From positions 1-64,000 of the forward strand of contig CAUHCN010000007.1 in the NCBI GenBank assembly GCA_959604825.1: 64,000 bases of DNA, given 5' to 3'. Below the pieces are notes generated by a model that had not been told where the DNA came from, did not search any database, and saw only the letters and a program-made list of their open reading frames with translations. Each line of letters begins with the position of its first letter. Within the stretch, counting starts at the first letter, position 1. This DNA comes from an uncultured Collinsella sp. Lineage in GTDB: Bacteria > Actinomycetota > Coriobacteriia > Coriobacteriales > Coriobacteriaceae. The translations under genes were made by a program, and so were the position numbers. This document shows positions 24,356 to 33,453 of this stretch, one piece after another.

Positions 24356-25102
24356 CTAGGCCTCCTCTACGTTGTCGAGCCCCAGCTCGGCCAGGCTCAC
24401 GCCGCGCGGACGCTCCTTGGAGCGGCGCTCGAGCCACTGCACCAGCATGGCGAGCGGAAAGCAGATGATGAAGTACATAAGGCAGCAGACGATGTATCCC
24501 TGCAGGTAACCGTACAGACTCACAAAGTTGTCGGAACGGTACATAAGGTCGCCGCCGGCCACAAGCGCCAGCACCGACGTGTTCTTGACCAGGTTGAGCG
24601 CCTGGTTACACAGCGGCGGCAGAATGATCTTGAACGTCTGGGGCAGCACGATGTACCAGTAAGCCTGCGCACGGGTGAAGCCCTGGCTCTGGGCCGCCTC
24701 CATCTGACCGCGCGGAACCGCCTCGATACCGGTGCGGATGACCTCCGAGATATAGGCCGCGTGATACAGGCCCACGCCCAAGAAGCCCAGCACGAACGGC
24801 GCGATGCGCACCGGCTGGTCGGCACCGGTTATGGCTTGCAAAAACTGCGGACCGGCCATGTACATAAAGAGCACCTGCACGGGCAACGGGGTGTTCTGGT
24901 AAAACTCCACGTACACGCGGCTTATGGCGCGCAGCACGCGCGAACGGGTGGTGGAGAACACGCCCAGCAGCGTGCCCAGCACCAGCGACAGCAGCAGACC
25001 GGCAACGACCACCTGTAGCGTCACGCCAAAGCCCTCCCAGAAGGGCCCCATGTTTTGAAATGTCGTCGACCAACGGTCGGCGTCAAATAATCCTTCGAGC
25101 AT
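24356..25102 (-). CDS. Polar amino-acid ABC transporter permease (2)
   Basis: A 248-residue permease of the same family with the EAA loop IRTGIEAVPRGQMEAAQSQG. The N-terminus LQVVVAGLLLSLVLGTLLGV is the typical first helix. GGAAGGAATC precedes ATG 25102; the frame extends to 25135 but overlaps the binding-protein gene. It partners the permease at 23714. Confidence 0.9.
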   Translation of the reverse strand: MLEGLFDADRWSTTFQNMGPFWEGFGVTLQVVVAGLLLSLVLGTLLGVFSTTRSRVLRAISRVYVEFYQNTPLPVQVLFMYMAGPQFLQAITGADQPVRIAPFVLGFLGVGLYHAAYISEVIRTGIEAVPRGQMEAAQSQGFTRAQAYWYIVLPQTFKIILPPLCNQALNLVKNTSVLALVAGGDLMYRSDNFVSLYGYLQGYIVCCLMYFIICFPLAMLVQWLERRSKERPRGVSLAELGLDNVEEA

Positions 25103-25127
25103 TTGATTCCTTCCTTGGACGATGCGC

Positions 25128-26003
25128 CTATACAAGACCCCAGGTCTTGACCTCTTGGTCGAGCCAGCCGTCGGCCAGGCGATCGCAAATCACCTGATCG
25201 ACCACGGCCGAAAGGTCGCAGCCCTTCTTGGTCGCCACGCCGTAGCCCTGCTCGCCAAACTTGACCTCGGGCTGCAGCAGCTCAACGGTCTCGTTCATGT
25301 AGCCGGCCAGCGTGGAGCGGTCCATGGCAAAGACGTCGATATTGCCGGCGTCGAGCGAGCTCTTGATGATGGGGTAGCCGCTAAAGGCCCTAAACTCGGG
25401 CTTGCAGCTAAAGCCGTTGTCCTTGATCATCTGCTCGATCAGGCCCTGCGTGGTGGCACCCTGGCTCACACCAATGACCTTGCCGTCCAAGTTCTCAATC
25501 GAGGTAAAGCCCGAACGCTTCTTGACCATGAGTCCAACGTAGTCGGTGCGGTACGGCGTCGAGAAATCCCAGCTCTTCTTGCGCTCGTCGGTGATGGTGT
25601 AGGTCGCCGCGACCACGTCGAGTTGGCCGTTATCGATCAGCGGGCCGCGCGTCTTGGGCGTTACGTCGGTAAACTCGACAAGCTCCTGGGCGCGGGCCTC
25701 TTTGTAGCTCACGCCAAAGACGGCAGCGGCGATCTGGTAGCACAAATCGACTTCCATGCCCTCAAAGCGACCCTTGGCGGTGTCGTAATAGCCGTAGCCG
25801 GGAACGTCTTTCTTAACGCCGGCATTCAGATGGCCACGCGACTTAATGGCCGCAAGCTTGGATCCCTTGTCGGAACCCTCGCCGCTGGTGGAGTTGCCGC
25901 AACCGGCAAGCGCGGTCCCCGTCAGCGCAAGCATGCCGGCGCCAGCCAGCTGCAAAAAGTGACGGCGCGATACAGCCGCCCTCGTCATATCCGTCATGTC
26001 CAT
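25128..26003 (-). CDS. Amino-acid ABC transporter substrate-binding lipoprotein
   Basis: A solute-binding protein of about 291 residues (SBP family 3). The N-terminus has twin arginines (SRRHFLQLAGAG) and a lipobox-like LAGC, so it is probably a lipoprotein exported by Tat or Sec. The mature part has the family pattern (GVKKDVPGYGYYD, FEGMEVDLCYQIA, LIDNGQLDVVAATYTIT, GVSQGATTQ). The exact amino acid cannot be told. GTG 26006 is an alternative start. It follows the ATPase gene closely. Confidence 0.9.
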   Translation of the reverse strand: MDMTDMTRAAVSRRHFLQLAGAGMLALTGTALAGCGNSTSGEGSDKGSKLAAIKSRGHLNAGVKKDVPGYGYYDTAKGRFEGMEVDLCYQIAAAVFGVSYKEARAQELVEFTDVTPKTRGPLIDNGQLDVVAATYTITDERKKSWDFSTPYRTDYVGLMVKKRSGFTSIENLDGKVIGVSQGATTQGLIEQMIKDNGFSCKPEFRAFSGYPIIKSSLDAGNIDVFAMDRSTLAGYMNETVELLQPEVKFGEQGYGVATKKGCDLSAVVDQVICDRLADGWLDQEVKTWGLV

Positions 26004-26011
26004 CACCGCGC

Positions 26012-26743
26012 CTAGTGCAGAATCTTGGACAGGAACTCGCGGCAGCGCGGGTTCTCGGGGTTATCGAAGAAGTGCTCGGGCGTGCCCTCCTCCAGGATGC
26101 GGCCGTCCTCCATAAAGATGACGCGGTCGGCCACCTGGCGCGCAAAGCCCATCTCGTGCGTCACGCAGATCATGGTGATGTCCTCCTGCGCGAGCTCGAT
26201 CATAACGTCGAGCACCTCCTGCACCATCTCGGGGTCGAGCGCCGAGGTCGGTTCATCAAACAGGATGATGGGCTGCTTGGTGCACAGGGCGCGGGCGATG
26301 GCGATGCGCTGCTGCTGACCACCCGAGAGATTCTGCGGATACTCGCCGGCCTTATGCGCCATGCCGACGCGCTTGAGCGCGGCGATGGCGATCTCGGTCG
26401 CCTCCTCCTTGCTCTTCTTTTGCAGCTTGATGGGCGCGAGCGTCAGGTTACCGAGCACCGTCATGTTGGGATACAGGTTGAACTGCTGAAACACCATGGA
26501 GCTATACTTGCGGGCCATCTCCAGGTGATTCTTTTTGGTGAGCGGCGTACCGTCGATGATGACCTCGCCCGACGTGGGCTCCTCAAGATAATCGACGCAG
26601 CGGATGAGCGTCGACTTGCCCGAGCCGGAAGGCCCGATCATTACGAGCTTCTCGCCGCGCTTGACGGTGAGGTTGATATCTTTGAGCACATGCAGGTCGC
26701 CAAAGTACTTGTTGAGATGCTTGATCTCGATCATGTCTGCCAT
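26012..26743 (-). CDS. Amino-acid ABC transporter ATPase (GlnQ-like)
   Basis: A 243-residue ABC ATPase. Walker A is GPSGSGKST (38-46), the Q loop is FQQFNLYPN, the signature is LSGGQQQR, Walker B is [13 protein letters not shown] and the H loop is THEMGFA, all characteristic of polar amino-acid importers. GGGAAGGG precedes ATG 26743. It opens the operon ATPase, binding protein, permease, permease. Confidence 0.94.
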   Translation of the reverse strand: MADMIEIKHLNKYFGDLHVLKDINLTVKRGEKLVMIGPSGSGKSTLIRCVDYLEEPTSGEVIIDGTPLTKKNHLEMARKYSSMVFQQFNLYPNMTVLGNLTLAPIKLQKKSKEEATEIAIAALKRVGMAHKAGEYPQNLSGGQQQRIAIARALCTKQPIILFDEPTSALDPEMVQEVLDVMIELAQEDITMICVTHEMGFARQVADRVIFMEDGRILEEGTPEHFFDNPENPRCREFLSKILH

Positions 26744-26850
26744 GGATGTCCCTTCCCTGCGTTTACACGAGTTGAACTATTGTACGGAAAGAACCACGTT
26801 TCCGCAGCCCACACTACATCCCCGTAAAGAACCCGCAACCTTCCACCCAC

Positions 26851-26913
26851 TCATTGGGGACAGACTTAAATGAGTACCCCCCGTGGGTACTCATTTAAGT
26901 CTGTCCCCAATGA
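26851..26913. repeat. Perfect palindrome, 29-bp arms, GGGGACAG core
   Basis: 26851-26879 and 26885-26913 are exactly complementary around a 5-nt loop. The arm begins TCATTGGGGACAGACTTAAA. It stands upstream of the GlnQ-like gene and carries the GGGGACAG core shared with 22872 and 28893. Confidence 0.9.
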
Positions 26914-26947
26914 GCACCGAAAATAATACAACCGCCCTTGTTGAGCA

Positions 26948-27097
26948 TAAGTCAGCGAAAACCCGTACACGCGAGCAAGGTGACGTGAAATGAAAGGGCG
27001 CAGACCTTATGGTCGCGCCCTTGAAATTGAACGTCAGATTGCCGCGTGTACGGGTTTGCAGCGTCGAGCCGTTACGCGGTTTGGTAAAACCGCGTAA
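26948..27097 (+). repeat. Structured variable-arm element, copy 1
   Basis: Order on the plus strand: TAAGTCAGCGAAA; arm ACCCGTACACGCG (26961-26973); CAAGGTG (26976-26982); inner stem with AAGGGCGC/GCGCCCTT apex (about 26994-27018); CAGATTG (27035-27041); arm CGCGTGTACGGGT (27043-27055); TTGCAGCGTCGAG; and a perfect 11-bp hairpin TTACGCGGTTT/AAACCGCGTAA (27072-27097). Flanks and 7-mers are conserved in copy 2, while the arms are unrelated in sequence. It ends 4 bp from the yqeY stop. Confidence 0.85.
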
Positions 27098-27101
27098 CAA
27101 A

Positions 27102-27545
27102 TTACGCCAGCTTTGCGCCGACGATCTTTGCCGCGGCAGGCTTGTCGAAGTTGCCGCCGGTGGCCTTGCCGAGCGCGCCCATGACCTGGCCCATCTGCTT
27201 CTTGGACGTGGCACCCAGCTCGGCGATAACCTGCTCGATCAGGGCCTCGAGCTCCTCGCCCGAAACCTGCGCGGGCAGCAGGCTCTCCAGAATCTTGACC
27301 TGCTCGGTCAGGTTGTCGGTACGCTCCTGGTCGGTGCCGGCCTTGATGGACATCTCCAGCGTCTCGCTCGTCTGCTTAATCAGACGCTTGATCATGCTGT
27401 TGACGTCTTCCTCGGTCACATCGCGACGCTCGTTGACCTCGATGTTCTTCACTTCGGCCTTAACCTGGCGAATGATAGACAGGCGAACCTTGTCCTTAGC
27501 CTTCATGGCTGCGATCATTTCCTTCTGCAGCTCTTCGTTGGTCAT
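27102..27545 (-). CDS. GatB/YqeY domain protein
   Basis: A 147-residue soluble protein of the YqeY family, which resembles the C-terminal tRNA-binding part of GatB. Recognisable parts are MTNEELQKEMIAAMKAKDKV at the start, LLPAQVSGEELEALI in the middle and TSKKQMGQVMGALG near the end. Physiological role is unclear; some homologues act with amidotransferases. AGGAGG lies eight bases before ATG 27545. Confidence 0.9.
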   Translation of the reverse strand: MTNEELQKEMIAAMKAKDKVRLSIIRQVKAEVKNIEVNERRDVTEEDVNSMIKRLIKQTSETLEMSIKAGTDQERTDNLTEQVKILESLLPAQVSGEELEALIEQVIAELGATSKKQMGQVMGALGKATGGNFDKPAAAKIVGAKLA

Positions 27546-27599
27546 CTGCAAATCCTCCTCAATAGTGCGGGCGGCACTCACACGAGCGCCGCCCCATGA

Positions 27600-28820
27600 T
27601 TACTCAGTCGTCGACGAATTGTCGGTCGAACTCTTGGTGACGCCCTTCAGGCTGACGTTGTACGGCACGTCCTTGGGCATGGGGTTAACGGTGATGTCGG
27701 CGTCCTTCTTGTACTGCTCCAGCCACTCGCTGTACGCAGTGCTCTCTGCCTGCGTCTTCACCACGTTGGAGACATACTTCTTGATGTCCTTGGGCACCTG
27801 TTTAATGTCATCGACCTGGCTATCGACATGGAAGTAGTCGGTGCACTTGATGATGTGGTAACCATACGTCGACTCGACGACGTCGCTCACGTCGCCCTTG
27901 TTAAGGCCTTCGAGCGCCGCCTGATAGCTGTCGACGAAGGTGGTGAGCTTGTCCCAGCCCACGTCGCCCTTCTTCTCCTTGGAACCGGTGTCGTCGGAAT
28001 ACTGCTTCACGGCGTCTTCAAAGCTCAGCTCGCCGGAGTTAATCTTGTCCAGGCACTCCTGCGCCTTGGCCTTGGCGGCAGCCTTGTCCTCGTCGGATGC
28101 GTCGGAATCGACCTTGATCAGGATGTTCGACGAGCGGCGGGCATCGTTGTACTTCGACAGGTTCTCGTTGATGTAATCGACGATCTCGCTGTCCTTGGGC
28201 TTGCTGGTGGGCGCCACGGCTTCCTTGAGCTTTTGCTGCGCCAGGCTCTCCTTGAGCGAGCTCTTATAGGTGTCCTCGGTGTAGCCGTAAGTCTTAAGGG
28301 TCTTCTTAAAGGTCTTGGCGCCGCCCGCGCTCTTGCACGCGTCCTTCCAAGCCTTCTCGACTTCCTCATCCGACACCGTCACGCCGTTTTCCTTCTGCGC
28401 CTGCTGAAGCAGAATCTGCTGCGTGTAGGAGTCGATGAGCTGCTTGCGGTACTTCTTGGGCGTGAGGTCGTTGTCGACCAGGTACTGTGCCCAGTCCTTG
28501 TCCTTGGTGTAGCCATAGGACGTGCGCATGCTCATGATCTGCTTGGTCACGGTGTCCTCGGTGAGGCTGGTGCCATTGATGGTAGCAGCCACGCCGCCGG
28601 TCAGCTTGTAGCCCGAGGTGTCCTCGGCCTGCGACATAAGGCCGGAGCACGCCATCGCCGAGACGGAAAGCAGCATCGCCAGCACGCCGATGACCACCAG
28701 GACGATCTTGACGGTCTTGGACACGTACGTCTTGCGCTGCTTCTTGCGAGAGCTGGAGGCAGCGTGGGCCTGCTGCTCGGGCGTCGGCGCGGCCTCGGAG
28801 TTCTTTTTCTTATTTGCCAT
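27600..28820 (-). CDS. Membrane-anchored parvulin-type foldase (PrsA/SurA-like)
   Basis: A 406-residue surface foldase. A charged cytoplasmic N-terminus is followed by one membrane helix (about 36-58, VKIVLVVIGVLAMLLSVSAM). A SurA-N-like region follows (LTEDTVTKQI...), and a parvulin peptidyl-prolyl isomerase domain spans about 225-340 (SSNILIKV, LSFEDAVKQYSDD, GDVGWD, VVESTYGYHIIKC). The Cys after the helix lacks a good lipobox. It would help fold secreted proteins. The start at 28820 is preceded by GAAAGGCC. Confidence 0.88.
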   Translation of the reverse strand: MANKKKNSEAAPTPEQQAHAASSSRKKQRKTYVSKTVKIVLVVIGVLAMLLSVSAMACSGLMSQAEDTSGYKLTGGVAATINGTSLTEDTVTKQIMSMRTSYGYTKDKDWAQYLVDNDLTPKKYRKQLIDSYTQQILLQQAQKENGVTVSDEEVEKAWKDACKSAGGAKTFKKTLKTYGYTEDTYKSSLKESLAQQKLKEAVAPTSKPKDSEIVDYINENLSKYNDARRSSNILIKVDSDASDEDKAAAKAKAQECLDKINSGELSFEDAVKQYSDDTGSKEKKGDVGWDKLTTFVDSYQAALEGLNKGDVSDVVESTYGYHIIKCTDYFHVDSQVDDIKQVPKDIKKYVSNVVKTQAESTAYSEWLEQYKKDADITVNPMPKDVPYNVSLKGVTKSSTDNSSTTE

Positions 28821-28892
28821 AGTTGGCCTTTCGCATAACGAATCGAACAAACGCCATTGTGTCACAACGCAGCCCCCGCGGCACGCTTGGTG

Positions 28893-28947
28893 CATTGGGG
28901 ACAGGTTAATCTGCACCATTTTGGTGCAAAGGGGACAGCTCTGGCAG
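28893..28947. repeat. GGGGACAG-core repeat
   Basis: GGGGACAGGTTAATCTGCACC is followed by a TGCACC/GGTGCA hairpin (about 28913-28929) and a second GGGGACAG. It belongs with the palindromes at 22872 and 26851 but is a degenerate copy. Confidence 0.6.
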
Positions 28948-28955
28948 CCGGCACC

Positions 28956-29420
28956 TTAGAAGTGACGGCGGATGGCGTCGACCATGCCCTGGGACGTGGT
29001 CTGACCGAGCACGTCGGCTGCGGCATCGGCGTCCATAAAGATGTTCATGAGCGCCTGCAGGGCCTCGACCTGGCCGCCCGGCTCGGCGATGCCCAGATTG
29101 ATGACGATCTGCGCCGGCACCGGAGCGCCCATGCCAGCCATAGCGTTAAATGTCACGGGCGCGGCGGGCTTCACCACCGCGATATAGGGCTTGGCCACAA
29201 ACCCCGGATCGGTATGCGGAATGGCAATGTTTGCCGCCGGCATGGCAAGACCCGTGGGATAGGCATCCTCGCGCGTGCGAACGGCGTCGAACCAACCGTC
29301 GGCAATGTAGCCACGCGGTACAAGCTCGCCCTCAAGCCGCGCGAACACCTCATCCGGCGTCGCACACTCCCAATCAAAAAACACCAGCTCAGGCGCAAAC
29401 AGCGCTTCGTTATCCGCCAT
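28956..29420 (-). CDS. PTS EIIA component (fructose/galactitol type)
   Basis: A 154-residue phosphotransfer domain of the PTS EIIA-2 family. The phosphorylated histidine is His69 in ANIAIPHTDPG, and the surrounding VAPVTFNAM... and LGIAEPGGQVEALQALM match. No IIB or IIC gene adjoins, so it may serve a distant transporter or act in regulation. It sits between the foldase and purN on the same strand. Confidence 0.87.
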   Translation of the reverse strand: MADNEALFAPELVFFDWECATPDEVFARLEGELVPRGYIADGWFDAVRTREDAYPTGLAMPAANIAIPHTDPGFVAKPYIAVVKPAAPVTFNAMAGMGAPVPAQIVINLGIAEPGGQVEALQALMNIFMDADAAADVLGQTTSQGMVDAIRRHF

Positions 29421-29475
29421 GCGCTCACCTCTCTCACCTAGTCATTCAAGAACGTCCCCGATGACTACCCAAAAC

Positions 29476-29514
29476 AAAAGGTGGCCACGCGCGCCTTGGC
29501 GCCAATGACCACCC
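29476..29514 (-). terminator. Terminator of the purM-purN transcript
   Basis: The stem GGTGG(CC)A...TGACCACC at about 29481-29514 is followed on the minus strand by TTTTGTTTT (plus-strand AAAACAAAA at 29472-29480), 32 bp after purN. Confidence 0.65.
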
Positions 29515-29545
29515 TGACCACTCAACTAAATTGTACTGTGCACCG

Positions 29546-30247
29546 CTAGCCGCGGGGCGCATCAATTGCGACCTTGCCGCTCTCCAGCACGTGGACGCGG
29601 CCGTCGGCGAGCATTTGCACGACCTCGGGATACAGCACGTGCTCAATCGCGTGGATGTGCTCCTCGAGCGTGTCGACATCCCAGCCCTCCTCGACAGCCA
29701 GCGCGCGCTGGGCGATGATGGGGCCGTTGTCGTAGATCTCGTTGGCAAAGTGCACGGTCACACCGGTCACCTTAACGCCGCGGACAAAGGCATCGTCGAT
29801 CGCATGCGCGCCGGTAAAGCTCGGCAGCAGCGCCGGATGCAGATTAACCACGCGGTTGGGAAACGCCGCCAGCAGAGGCGTGCGCACCATGCGCATGTAG
29901 CCGGCCATGACCACATATTCGCAGCCGCGCTCGAGCAGCTCGTGCGCGATGATCTCGTCGGCGGCAATAGGGTCGGCATAGACATCCTTGGAGAGCGTCA
30001 GCGTCTGGATACCTGCACGCTCGGCGCGTTGCAAGCCCTTGGCCGAAGGACGGCTCGACACTACAAGCTCAATCGAGGCGTTGAGCTTGCCGGCGGAGAT
30101 AAGGTCGATCAGCGCCTGCAGGTTGGTGCCCGAACCGCTGATAAGCACGCCGATCTTGAGCGGCTCGGCCGTATCGGTGCCGGTCGGACGGGTGTAGGGC
30201 ACAAAGCCCAGGCCCTCGGCAGCAGCCATCTGCTCGCTAGCGCTCAT
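29546..30247 (-). CDS. purN: Phosphoribosylglycinamide formyltransferase
   Basis: Transfers formyl from 10-formyl-THF to GAR in purine synthesis. The 233-residue protein has GVLISGSGTNLQALID at about 33-48, the NLHPALLPSFTGAHAI segment with catalytic Asn and His, and VTVHFANEIYDNGPIIAQ with Asp. It has about 30 extra N-terminal residues. Its start overlaps the purM stop by 11 bp, implying coupled translation; ATG 30229 is an alternative. Confidence 0.93.
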   Translation of the reverse strand: MSASEQMAAAEGLGFVPYTRPTGTDTAEPLKIGVLISGSGTNLQALIDLISAGKLNASIELVVSSRPSAKGLQRAERAGIQTLTLSKDVYADPIAADEIIAHELLERGCEYVVMAGYMRMVRTPLLAAFPNRVVNLHPALLPSFTGAHAIDDAFVRGVKVTGVTVHFANEIYDNGPIIAQRALAVEEGWDVDTLEEHIHAIEHVLYPEVVQMLADGRVHVLESGKVAIDAPRG

Positions 30248-31340
30248 CGGAGTACACGACCTTACCGGAACCCTCGACGCACTCGCCCACGCGGAACGGC
30301 TTCTCGCCCAGCGCGACCAGAGCCTCGGTCACGGCAGCCTCGTCCTCGGGGGCAACGATCAGGCACAGGCCGACGCCCATGTTGAAGGTCTTGCATGCCT
30401 CGTTGGGCGCGAGCTCGGCCTGACGCGACACGTAGGTGATGACGGGCGGAACATCCCAGCCCATCTCGGCGCCGTAACGGGTGACCACGGCGTCGACGTC
30501 GTCGGCGAGCGCGCGGTTGAGGTTCTCGGTGATACCGCCGCCGGTGATGTGGGCGATGGCGTGCACGTTGGCGCCGCCGCGGAGCAGCTCCAGAATCGGC
30601 TTGACGTAGATGCGCGTGGGGGCCAGCAGAGCGTCTGCCAGCGATGCACCGCCGAGCTCCTCGAGCGGACGGCTCAGTTCCTCGGCCTTAGCGGCGGCCT
30701 CGGGCGTGCCCGGCTTGATGCCGTCAACGCCGATGACCCTGCGCACGAGCGAGTAGCCGTTGGAGTGCACACCGGTGGAAGGCAGACCTAGGATCACATC
30801 GCCGGGGCGAACGTTCGCGGGGTCAAGCATCTTGGGACGGTCGACGACGCCCACGGTAAAGCCGGCGAGGTCGTAGTCGGCGGGAGCCATGACGCCGGGG
30901 TGCTCGGCCATCTCGCCGCCCACGAGCGCGCAGCCCGCGAGCTTGCAGCCGTCGGCCACACCCTTGATGATCTTTGCCATGTGCTCGGCCTCAATGTGAC
31001 CGATGGCAACGTAATCCAGGAAGAACAGCGGCTCGGCGCCCGAAGCCAAAATGTCATTGACGCACATGGCGACCAGGTCCTGGCCCACCGTCTCGTGACG
31101 GTCCATGATCTGGGCGAGCACGAGCTTGGTGCCCACGCCGTCGGTGCCGCTGATCAGGATCGGGTCTTCCATATCCTTAAGCGCGGCGGCCGAGAACAGG
31201 CCACCAAAGCCACCGATGCCGCCGATAACCTCGGGGCGGTTGGTGTCCTTGACCATCTGCTTAATAGCGTCGACGGCGCGGCCGCCCTCGGCGGTATCGA
31301 CGCCGGCGTCCTCGTACGTCACATGCTTGCTGTCGCTCAT
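30237..31340 (-). CDS. purM: Phosphoribosylformylglycinamidine cyclo-ligase
   Basis: Makes AIR in purine synthesis. The 367-residue protein has the AIRS signatures: ISGTDGVGTKLVLAQ, DLVAMCVNDILASGAEPLFFLDY, GCALVGGEMAEHPG, GDVILGLPSTGVHSNGYSLVR and HITGGGITENLNRAL. It overlaps purN and lies downstream of purF with about 157 bp between them. Confidence 0.95.
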   Translation of the reverse strand: MSDSKHVTYEDAGVDTAEGGRAVDAIKQMVKDTNRPEVIGGIGGFGGLFSAAALKDMEDPILISGTDGVGTKLVLAQIMDRHETVGQDLVAMCVNDILASGAEPLFFLDYVAIGHIEAEHMAKIIKGVADGCKLAGCALVGGEMAEHPGVMAPADYDLAGFTVGVVDRPKMLDPANVRPGDVILGLPSTGVHSNGYSLVRRVIGVDGIKPGTPEAAAKAEELSRPLEELGGASLADALLAPTRIYVKPILELLRGGANVHAIAHITGGGITENLNRALADDVDAVVTRYGAEMGWDVPPVITYVSRQAELAPNEACKTFNMGVGLCLIVAPEDEAAVTEALVALGEKPFRVGECVEGSGKVVYSDER

Positions 31341-31449
31341 CTGAGCCTTCCTCTCCCACTACCGTGGCGCCGCACGGGCGCCAAACGGTGCTCATAGTTG
31401 CGCTCATTTCGGCGCGCGCCATAACAGCACGCGCCGTCATATCAACAAA

Positions 31450-31497
31450 ACAGCAGGTAAAACCTACCAAAATAAACCTGTCCCTAAATAGCAGGTT
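31450..31497. repeat. Half-element related to 19857-20036
   Basis: CCAAAATAAACCTGTCCCTA lies inside CAGCAGGTAAAACC...TAGCAGGTTTTA. It matches the right end of the 180-bp element (CCAAAATAAACCTGCCCCTA) with one change and borders the purF stop codon. Confidence 0.6.
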
Positions 31498-33168
31498 TTA
31501 GGCCTCGCCGTGCTCCTCTTCCCAGCTGCGGTCGACATATTTCTCGACCACGGCGTCGTCGTCAAAGTACAGCGGCTTGTCCAGGTTGCGGGGCTTAAAG
31601 CCCTCCATGAACTTGTCACGGCCAAAGCTCTCGGGAATCGCCACGGGATAGCGGCCGGTAAAGCACGCGTCGCAGTAGCCGCCCTTGGGCATGACCTTCA
31701 GCAGGCCCTCGACCGAAAGGAAGGCCAGCGAATCGGCGCCAATGTACTCGCAGATCTCATCGACCGTCTTGTTGGCACTGATGAGCTGCGACTGCACGTC
31801 GGTATCGATACCGTAGAAGCACGGCCAGATGACCTCGGGCGAGTTGATGCGAATGTGAATCTCCTTGGCGCCGGCGTTGCGCAGCATCTTGACGAGCTGC
31901 ACCATGGTGGTGCCGCGCACAATGGAGTCATCGATGACGACCAGGCGCTTGCCCTCGATGTTGTCGCGCAGCGGGTTGAGTTTCATACGCACGCCCATGG
32001 CACGCAGCTCCTGCGTAGGCTCGATAAACGTACGACCCACGTAGCGGTTCTTGATAAGACCCTCACCAAAGGGAATGCCACTCTCGTGCGAATAGCCCTC
32101 CGCGGGCGGCAGGCCGGAGTCGGGCACGCCGATGACCAGGTCGGCCTCGACGGGCTCCTCATGTGCCAGCTGACGACCCATGTCATAACGGCAGGCGTAG
32201 ACGCTCTTGCCGTTCATGATGGAATCGGGGCGAGCGAAGTAGACCTGCTCAAAGATGCAGTTAGCAGGCTCTTCGGCAGCAGGCACGCCCTGCTCGGACA
32301 CAAGGCCCTCGGCGCTGATGCGCAAAATCTCACCGGGACGGACGTCGCGGACGTACTCGGCACCCACAATGTCGAGCGCACAAGTCTCGGAGGCGACGAC
32401 CCAGCCGCCGGCGCGGGTGACATGGGTGGCAACGTCAACCGTCGCGGCGCCGTCCTGCGACGGCAGCTGCGAAACGGATGCGGCATCGGCCTGGTCCAGG
32501 CCCTCGTCCACCAGCTTGCCCAACACCAGTGGGCGAATGCCATGCGGATCGCGGAAGGCGTAGAGCGCCTGCTCGTTGATGAGCGTCATGGCATAACCGC
32601 CACGCACGAGCTCCATGGTCTTGCGAATGCCCTCGCGCAGGTGGCCCGTACGCTGGGTAAAGTAGCCGATGAGCTTGGTCGCGACCTCGGAATCCGAATT
32701 GGAGAGGAACGGCACGCCCAGCTCGATCAGCTGGCGACGCAGCTCGTCGGTGTTGACGAGGGTACCGTTGTGCGCGAGCGCGATAATGACGCTATTGATA
32801 GTAGAGAGGTGCGGCTGAGAGGCTTCCCAGCTCTTGGCGCCGGCGGTGCCGTAGCGCACATGACCCACGGCCAGCTGACCGGAGAGCGTCGACAGGTCGG
32901 CGTTGGAGAACACGCGGTCGAGCAGGCCCAGATCCTTGCGGACCATAACCGTACCGCCGTCACCCACGGCGATTCCCGCCGATTCTTGGCCACGGTGCTG
33001 CAGTGCACGCAGGCCAAAGTACGTCAGTCGAGCCACGTCGCGATCGGGCGCCCAAACACCAAAAACGCCGCATTCCTCATGCAGCTGGTCGGAGTCCGGA
33101 TCATACGTCGACATGGCGTTCACCTGTCCCGCGGCACGCTCGGCCGCGCGGATGGTTTCTTGAGACAT
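31498..33168 (-). CDS. purF: Amidophosphoribosyltransferase
   Basis: The committed step of purine synthesis, forming phosphoribosylamine from PRPP and glutamine. The 556-residue protein has a propeptide, with the nucleophilic Cys33 in EECGVFGVW exposed after processing. The glutaminase domain includes GHVRYGTAG and IALAHNGTLVN, and the PRPP motif is VVIDDSIVRGTTM. Cysteines near residues 293, 473-476 region (CFYGID, YCDACFTGRYP) suggest the Fe-S type. GAGGGG precedes ATG 33168. Confidence 0.95.
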   Translation of the reverse strand: MSQETIRAAERAAGQVNAMSTYDPDSDQLHEECGVFGVWAPDRDVARLTYFGLRALQHRGQESAGIAVGDGGTVMVRKDLGLLDRVFSNADLSTLSGQLAVGHVRYGTAGAKSWEASQPHLSTINSVIIALAHNGTLVNTDELRRQLIELGVPFLSNSDSEVATKLIGYFTQRTGHLREGIRKTMELVRGGYAMTLINEQALYAFRDPHGIRPLVLGKLVDEGLDQADAASVSQLPSQDGAATVDVATHVTRAGGWVVASETCALDIVGAEYVRDVRPGEILRISAEGLVSEQGVPAAEEPANCIFEQVYFARPDSIMNGKSVYACRYDMGRQLAHEEPVEADLVIGVPDSGLPPAEGYSHESGIPFGEGLIKNRYVGRTFIEPTQELRAMGVRMKLNPLRDNIEGKRLVVIDDSIVRGTTMVQLVKMLRNAGAKEIHIRINSPEVIWPCFYGIDTDVQSQLISANKTVDEICEYIGADSLAFLSVEGLLKVMPKGGYCDACFTGRYPVAIPESFGRDKFMEGFKPRNLDKPLYFDDDAVVEKYVDRSWEEEHGEA

Positions 33169-33209
33169 GGCATCCCCTCAGAGCCTCGTATTTTGGCGTT
33201 ACCCGCCTT

Positions 33210-33215
33210 ATTATA
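33210..33215 (-). promoter_or_regulatory. Probable -10 box of purF
   Basis: The minus strand reads TATAAT at 33215-33210, 42 bp before the purF start. A matching -35 is not evident. The rest of 33216-33453 is non-coding with no other clear signal. Confidence 0.35.
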
Positions 33216-33453
33216 CGCACGGCGCGACGCGCTCCCCAGCGCATGAGCAGCGCTTTTTAAAAGCCCACCGAGCTAATAATCCGTTTTGTGGCCAAACATT
33301 TTATCGGTCTGTCCAGTGCAAGCGCCCGCGCCCCCAGATGGCCGCCGCGTCCACCGTTGGGGATTACAAAGTTGCAATTGGGACGTTCGTCCTGTCTTTT
33401 GGCAGGTCGGCGGCGTATCCTTGTAGCCTAGGACAAAGCGAGAAAGGTTCTGT

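Noticed and set aside
26948..27097. Retron msr-msd or group II intron piece
   Set aside because: The inverted-repeat plan is suggestive, but there is no reverse transcriptase near either copy and no branch-G or intron domain V signature.
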